A DNA stretch of 10,217 nucleotides from Candidatus Neomicrothrix sp. UBA825 (GTDB lineage Bacteria; Actinomycetota; Acidimicrobiia; Acidimicrobiales; UBA8592). Where the stretch lies: assembly GCA_002295705.1 (NCBI GenBank), contig DBHP01000050.1, positions 1 to 10,217 of the forward strand, read 5' to 3'. The first letter of the stretch is position 1; every line of letters begins with the position of its first letter. The position numbers and the translations under genes are program-made. Positions 5,951 to 10,217 of the stretch are shown in pieces. The notes under the pieces were generated by a model. The model worked only from the letters and a program-made list of their open reading frames with translations. It was not told where the DNA came from and ran no database searches.

Positions 5951-6658
5951 TTGAATTTGGATGACTGGTTAGCTGATAACACAACTACGGACAAGCCCCT
6001 GATCCCCGCTTCTACTGTTATTCCCATTCGTGATTCGGCCCAAGGGGTAGAAGTTTTGATGATCAAAAGGAACACCAAACTTTCATTTGCCGAGGGTATG
6101 TGGGTTTTCCCCGGTGGAAAAGTAGACGAAGAGGATCGTATTAACGCCTTCACTGAGCATGACAGCGCTAAAACAGCAGCTTGCAGAGAGTGCCTTGAGG
6201 AATCTGGACTTTCCATAGCCGAAAAGGATTTAACATATTACAGCCATTGGCTTCCACCTGTTGAAGCCCCGAAACGATTTTCAACATGGTTTTTCATTGC
6301 GAGAGCGCCACAAGGAACTATTACTGTGGATGATGGAGAAATCACTGATTATGCATGGTGGACAATAGAGCAAGCTTTAGAGAAAGCGCATTCAAATTTT
6401 ATTGAAATTCTTCCGCCCACGTGGATTACTTTATTTGACCTTTCCCAATTCAAGTCAGTTGACGAAGCCATTAAATCTGTCTCCTCAAGGGGCCCAAGAG
6501 CGTACGCTACACAGATGATCAAAACTAACGAGGGTCTCGCAGCTGTTTGGGAAGGTGATCGAGACTACATTACACGCTCAGGCGAAAGTCTTGGTTTACA
6601 TAGACTCGTAATGACCGAATCCGTTTGGAAATTTCAACTTAGCTTCAATCACGCTTAG
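5951..6658 (+). CDS. NUDIX hydrolase, NUDT19-like (possible CoA/acyl-CoA diphosphatase)
   Basis: A 235-residue NUDIX hydrolase, which would cleave a nucleoside diphosphate linked to another group. The domain runs from about 18 to 140: STVIPIRD, then FPGGKVD at 53-59, then the catalytic helix RECLEESG at 79-86, whose E83 and E84 bind metal. An insert of about 12 residues separates the GG loop from the REx2EE helix, unlike the compact GX5EX7REUXEEXGU box. As I recall it, this longer form is found in NUDT19-like proteins, whose animal member cleaves CoA; the CoA role is therefore an inference. The C-terminal 95 residues are an additional helical part that I cannot assign. The start is TTG with GGAG. 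It is divergent from the lipoprotein gene and lies 63 bp before the ATPase gene, with no clear terminator between them. Confidence 0.9.
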   Translation: MNLDDWLADNTTTDKPLIPASTVIPIRDSAQGVEVLMIKRNTKLSFAEGMWVFPGGKVDEEDRINAFTEHDSAKTAACRECLEESGLSIAEKDLTYYSHWLPPVEAPKRFSTWFFIARAPQGTITVDDGEITDYAWWTIEQALEKAHSNFIEILPPTWITLFDLSQFKSVDEAIKSVSSRGPRAYATQMIKTNEGLAAVWEGDRDYITRSGESLGLHRLVMTESVWKFQLSFNHA

Positions 6659-6686
6659 CAAAAAGTGCTAGATTCAATTTCCTCAC

Positions 6687-6715
6687 TTATTGTTGACATT
6701 GAGAATAAATAATCA
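6687..6715 (+). promoter_or_regulatory. Weak candidate promoter for the P-type ATPase gene
   Basis: TTATTG (6687-6692), a 17-bp spacer and TAATCA (6710-6715) would place the transcription start at about the ATG at 6722. There is no ribosome site, which fits a leaderless message. A perfect TTGACA at 6693-6698 has no good -10 at normal spacing. Confidence 0.25.
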
Positions 6716-6721
6716 ATTTTG

Positions 6722-9100
6722 ATGAAAGGTATTGCAGTGCAAGGATTAACTCATGAAGAGGTAATTGAGCGCACAAATGATGGAAGGGTCAACAAAGACC
6801 CTGAAACAACCTCACGTTCAACATGGCAAATTGTTTACGCTAACGTTTTTAACCCCGTGAACGCGATAATGCTGGCGCTTTTCGTACTGATTCTTATCGC
6901 TGGATTTCCAGCCGATGGTCTTTTCGTAGGAGTGGTAATTAGCAACAGCGTGATTGGCGTTTCGCAGGAAATTTATGCAAGGAGGGAGTTGGAGAAACTT
7001 CAACTGCTGAATTCCCCGAGCGTTCGAGTTATCAGAAATAGCGCGGAGGAGGAAGTCGCTGCTGATGAAGTTGTTCAAGATGATCTCGTTGTTACTGGAG
7101 CTGGAGATCAAATAGTAGTTGATGGAGATGTTCTTGAGACGCAAGGCTTGGAGATCGATGAGTCGCTCCTGACAGGAGAATCAGACCCTATTGCAAAGAA
7201 GGTCGGCGATGAGGTACTTTCAGGAAGTTTTGTGAACGCAGGTACTGGAATTTTCAAAGTGACTCGTGTAGGTGCAGACTCATATGCAAACGCATTAGCT
7301 TTAGAAGCCAAACGATTCTCTCTGGTTGATAGTGAGCTAAGGAGAGGAATTAACTCTATTCTTCGAGTGCTGATGTTCCTCATCCCTCCCGCAGGTGCTT
7401 TATTGCTTTTTTCCCTACTTGACGTTGAAGATCAATGGCAGAATGCGCTGCAAGGCTCAGTCGCTGCTGCGGTAGCTATGGTGCCGGATGGATTAGTGCT
7501 ACTCACAAGTCTTTCATTCGTTGCAGGTGTTGTCGCAATCGCTAGAAAGCGAGCGTTAGCTAAAGAACTTGCGACTGTTGAACTCTTGGCACGCGTTGAT
7601 ACTCTTTGCCTCGATAAGACAGGAACCATCACTACCGGCGAAATTAGTTTTGGAGACATTATCCCTCTTGGTGATTTTGACCATAGGTCCGCTCTTGAGA
7701 TTCTTGGATCTGTCGCCCACAGCGATCCGGACCCAAATCCAACAATGTCGGCCGTAGCTGATGCAACAGAGAAAGTACTCAACTGGGAGATAGCTTCAAT
7801 TGAGCCATTTAATTCCGCTAGAAAATGGTCGGCAGTGGAATTTTCTGGACATGGAACATTTTTCTTCGGAGCTCCTGACATTTTGCTAGAAAGCGCTACT
7901 CATGACACTCAACAAAAGGCTCAATCTGAAGCTGAACGCGGACGAAGAGTTCTTGCTCTGTGCAAAATTGACACCCCGCTAAATGATGGATTCCAAGGAG
8001 TTGTTGATCCAGTCTGCTTGATTCTCCTTGATGATACAGTCCGGGAGGATGCGCCAGAGATTCTTAGATTTTTCGCTGATCAAGGCGTTGAGCTCAAAGT
8101 TATTTCAGGCGATAATACCGCAACGGTGGCAACTGTTGCCGCTACTGCGGGCGTTCCAAACTGCAACAACAGCGTCGATGCTAGGACATTGGATGATGAT
8201 AAAAAACTGTCTGCGGCCATAAAGGAGTCAACAGTATTTGGAAGAGTCACTCCCCACCAGAAACGTTCAATGGTTGCTTCACTTCAAGATGAAGGTCATG
8301 TTGTCGCTATGACAGGTGACGGCGTAAATGATGTCCTTGCGCTTAAAGATGCTGATATGGGAATCGCTATGGGAAGTGGGAGCTCTGCCTCTCGTGGAGT
8401 GGCACAACTGGTTTTGCTAGACAATAGCTTTTCCACTTTGCCAGAAGTACTTGCTCAAGGGCGAAAAGTTATAAACAACATTGAAAGGGTTGCGAATCTC
8501 TTCGTCACGAAAGCTGCGTATGCCCTATTGTTAACCGCCCTGATAGGGATTCAAGGAATTGAATTCCCTTTCTTGCCTAGGCAACTCACTTTGATAGGAA
8601 CATTCAGCATCGGTTTGCCTGGTCTTGTGCTCGCTTTAGCTCCCAATACTGATTTGGTCCGTTCAGGCTTCCTCCAACGAGTCTTACGATTTTCTGTTCC
8701 AGCTGGTGCGATAGCGGCGGTGACAACTTGGATTGTCTACTTAAAATCGCGAGATTGGGCTGGTCAGGACTTAAGCAACAGTGAATTAGCTGAGGCACGT
8801 TCCGCTGCGACCATTGCTCTACTGATAATTGGGTTAGTTGTTTTAGTTGTAGTGTCTAGACCTCTGAGACTTTGGAAGGTCGGCCTTGCGATTTCCATGG
8901 CGGGCCTCCATGCTTGCATAATTGCTGTGCCTTTCACAAGAGACTATTTTGAGTTGGAATGGCTGGATGGCAAAAATTGGTTGATGGTTTTGGGTTCTAC
9001 AATAATCGCATCTGTTTTGATAATAATGATCCAAAGAGTTATTCCTGGGATCCTACCGAAGGAACAACACTCAAATAATCACTTTAAGGACGACCAGTGA
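6722..9100 (+). CDS. ctpE: Cation-transporting P-type ATPase, CtpE-like (probable Ca2+ ATPase)
   Basis: This 792-residue ATP-driven cation pump belongs in the cytoplasmic membrane. Numbering is from ATG 6722; a TTG directly before it at 6719 is a less likely start. The core motifs are complete: LTGES (150-154) in the actuator domain, the phosphorylated D298 in DKTGT, a KWSAVEF...GAPDILL nucleotide-binding region (about 368-389), and MTGDGVND (530-537). Ten membrane helices can be placed near 44-62, 67-82, 212-233, 245-273, 593-610, 622-640, 657-674, 695-713, 720-738 and 753-770. Overall length and segments such as ANVFNPVNAI, SGDN and FGRVTPHQKR match my memory of mycobacterial CtpE, a calcium importer, so Ca2+ is the likely cargo. 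Helix 4 has PDGL at 255-258 where CtpE has PEGL, an Asp-for-Glu change at the expected ion site. The last 4 bp overlap the methyltransferase gene. Confidence 0.92.
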   Translation: MKGIAVQGLTHEEVIERTNDGRVNKDPETTSRSTWQIVYANVFNPVNAIMLALFVLILIAGFPADGLFVGVVISNSVIGVSQEIYARRELEKLQLLNSPSVRVIRNSAEEEVAADEVVQDDLVVTGAGDQIVVDGDVLETQGLEIDESLLTGESDPIAKKVGDEVLSGSFVNAGTGIFKVTRVGADSYANALALEAKRFSLVDSELRRGINSILRVLMFLIPPAGALLLFSLLDVEDQWQNALQGSVAAAVAMVPDGLVLLTSLSFVAGVVAIARKRALAKELATVELLARVDTLCLDKTGTITTGEISFGDIIPLGDFDHRSALEILGSVAHSDPDPNPTMSAVADATEKVLNWEIASIEPFNSARKWSAVEFSGHGTFFFGAPDILLESATHDTQQKAQSEAERGRRVLALCKIDTPLNDGFQGVVDPVCLILLDDTVREDAPEILRFFADQGVELKVISGDNTATVATVAATAGVPNCNNSVDARTLDDDKKLSAAIKESTVFGRVTPHQKRSMVASLQDEGHVVAMTGDGVNDVLALKDADMGIAMGSGSSASRGVAQLVLLDNSFSTLPEVLAQGRKVINNIERVANLFVTKAAYALLLTALIGIQGIEFPFLPRQLTLIGTFSIGLPGLVLALAPNTDLVRSGFLQRVLRFSVPAGAIAAVTTWIVYLKSRDWAGQDLSNSELAEARSAATIALLIIGLVVLVVVSRPLRLWKVGLAISMAGLHACIIAVPFTRDYFELEWLDGKNWLMVLGSTIIASVLIIMIQRVIPGILPKEQHSNNHFKDDQ

Positions 9101-10179
9101 CCCAAGCAGATTTAGACATGAAACGACTTGGTAATTTCGGAAAGAAAATTGGTGACATATTGAATGGAGCGGCTGCGGCCCTCATGATAAGTGTGGGCCA
9201 TAAAGTTGCGCTATTTGACACCATGTCGGATACCGGTCCCGCATCGGTGGAAAAAATATCTAAGCTAGCCGGACTGGATGAAAGATATGTTCGTGAATGG
9301 CTTGCTGCAATGACCACTGCAGAGATAGTCGAATATGACTCCAACCGGGACCTTTACACACTGCCCGCTGAACACGCTGCTATGCTGACCCGTTCTGCGG
9401 GACCCAGAAATCAATCTTTGTACATGCAATACATTCCGCTGTTAGCCAAAGTTGAGGATCAGATTGTTCATCACTTCAAGCATGGAGGAGGCGTTCCCTA
9501 TTCTGAATACACAACATTTCACGCCATCATGGCTGAAGCTAGTGCCGCACGTTTCGATGCTTTGTTAGTAGATACAGTCATTCCACTCGTCCCCGGCCTC
9601 ATTGAAGAACTTTCAAACGGCATTAAAGTTGCTGATGTCGGATGCGGATCGGGGCACGCTATAAACGTAATGGGCGCTGCTTTCCCAAATAGCAAATTTA
9701 CTGGAATTGATTTTTCTGAGGAAGCTATCAATGCCGCTGTAAAGGAGTCGGAGACAATGGGGCTTAGCAATGTCTCCTTTCGCGTGCAGGATGCAGCGGC
9801 ATTAACCAGCGCAGATGAATTCGATTTCATTACAACATTTGATGCGGTCCACGATCAAGCTAAACCCAGAGATATGGTAAGAGGAATCTTCAATAGCTTG
9901 AAGCCAAATGGTTATTGGTTGTGCGCTGATTTATGTGCATCAAGCCACTTAGGAGAAAATTTAGATCACCCAATCGGGACGTTTGGGTATACGGTTTCTT
10001 GCATGCATTGTATGTCCGTTTCCTTGGCATACGATGGCGAAGGATTAGGAGCTATGTGGGGCGCTCAAAAGGCACGTGAGATTTTCACTGAGGCAGGGTT
10101 CGAGGTTGATGAAGTCTCAAGAGTTGACGGCGATGCAGGAAATAATTACTACGTTTGTAGAAAACCCGCTTTAAAATAG
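9097..10179 (+). CDS. SAM-dependent methyltransferase with N-terminal winged-helix domain (Rv2258c-like)
   Basis: A 360-residue class I methyltransferase, expected to be cytosolic. Residues about 20-100 form an alpha-helical winged-helix/dimerisation domain (GHKVALFD...LAGLDERYVREWLAAM...YTLP), as in O-methyltransferase-like enzymes. The SAM-binding domain begins near 175: motif I VADVGCGSG at 178-186, the acidic D205 in FTGIDFS, then DAAAL around 232-236, and FDAVHDQAKP (248-257), LKPNGYWL and the terminal strand YYVCRKP. This is the architecture of mycobacterial Rv2258c, whose substrate I do not know, so no acceptor can be named here. The Cys-rich SCMHCMS stretch near 301-307 is notable. 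The start is GTG at 9097, overlapping the ATPase stop as GTGA, with AAGGA 6 nt upstream, so the two proteins are probably made together. The last 38 bp of the window hold no visible feature. Confidence 0.92.
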   Translation: MTQADLDMKRLGNFGKKIGDILNGAAAALMISVGHKVALFDTMSDTGPASVEKISKLAGLDERYVREWLAAMTTAEIVEYDSNRDLYTLPAEHAAMLTRSAGPRNQSLYMQYIPLLAKVEDQIVHHFKHGGGVPYSEYTTFHAIMAEASAARFDALLVDTVIPLVPGLIEELSNGIKVADVGCGSGHAINVMGAAFPNSKFTGIDFSEEAINAAVKESETMGLSNVSFRVQDAAALTSADEFDFITTFDAVHDQAKPRDMVRGIFNSLKPNGYWLCADLCASSHLGENLDHPIGTFGYTVSCMHCMSVSLAYDGEGLGAMWGAQKAREIFTEAGFEVDEVSRVDGDAGNNYYVCRKPALK

Positions 10180-10217
10180 CAATTTCGTTATTAGCTAGGC
10201 CAATTAATCGCTTGCAC

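Noticed and set aside
6656..6670. TAGCA/TGCTA inverted repeat just after the NUDIX gene as a terminator
   Set aside because: The stem is only 5 bp and no run of T follows.
6693..6698. Perfect TTGACA as the -35 of the ATPase promoter
   Set aside because: At 16-18 bp spacing the sequence is a poor -10; the AT-rich TAAATAAT is only 7-9 bp away.
1..10217. tRNA, rRNA, CRISPR arrays, insertion sequences or attachment sites
   Set aside because: No T-loop-like motif with an acceptor stem, no regular repeats, no transposase-like protein and no long direct repeats were seen on either strand.

Overview
The window reads as chromosomal DNA from an actinobacterium-like, free-living, lipid-using bacterium of moderate GC content. 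The basis is protein resemblance recalled from memory. The thiolase resembles the steroid-chain thiolase FadA5 of mycobacteria, the P-type ATPase resembles mycobacterial CtpE, and the methyltransferase has the architecture of Rv2258c. GTG and TTG starts are frequent, and two genes lack a Shine-Dalgarno sequence and may be leaderless. A marine, moderately AT-rich lineage such as planktonic Acidimicrobiia would fit, but this is inference. No rRNA, tRNA, mobile element or CRISPR array was seen.

Region 1 (1-2387, minus strand) is the promoter-proximal part of an operon read right to left: a FadA5-like thiolase, a 308-residue short-chain dehydrogenase (SDR) of the HSD17B4-like type, and the first 94 codons of a second SDR with an IpdF-like nucleotide-binding loop. 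The genes are 10-13 bp apart or overlap by 11 bp. Together they look like beta-oxidation of steroid or other bulky acyl-CoA substrates; the rest lies off the left edge.

Region 2 (2388-2804) is a gene-free divergent control region. It holds a 13-bp bulged hairpin in the thiolase leader and an extended -10 promoter with overlapping inverted repeats in front of the rightward genes.

Region 3 (2805-4499) holds three proteins of unknown function. The first is membrane anchored, and its C-terminal part looks like the LHH/HNH nuclease domains at the ends of polymorphic toxins, but with most catalytic histidines missing. It overlaps the next gene by 4 bp (TTGA), as a toxin-immunity-like pair would. 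The third gene converges on this pair and overlaps the second by 17 bp.

Region 4 (4544-5881, minus) encodes a solute-binding lipoprotein of the branched-chain amino-acid type, with no transporter genes beside it.

Region 5 (5951-10179, plus) encodes a NUDIX hydrolase of the NUDT19-like type, a ten-helix CtpE-like P-type ATPase, and a winged-helix/SAM methyltransferase translationally coupled to the ATPase by a GTGA overlap.

The most unusual item is the membrane-anchored, catalytically eroded LHH-like protein with its coupled partner. Secondary points are the PDGL (not PEGL) motif in the ATPase and the structured divergent control region.
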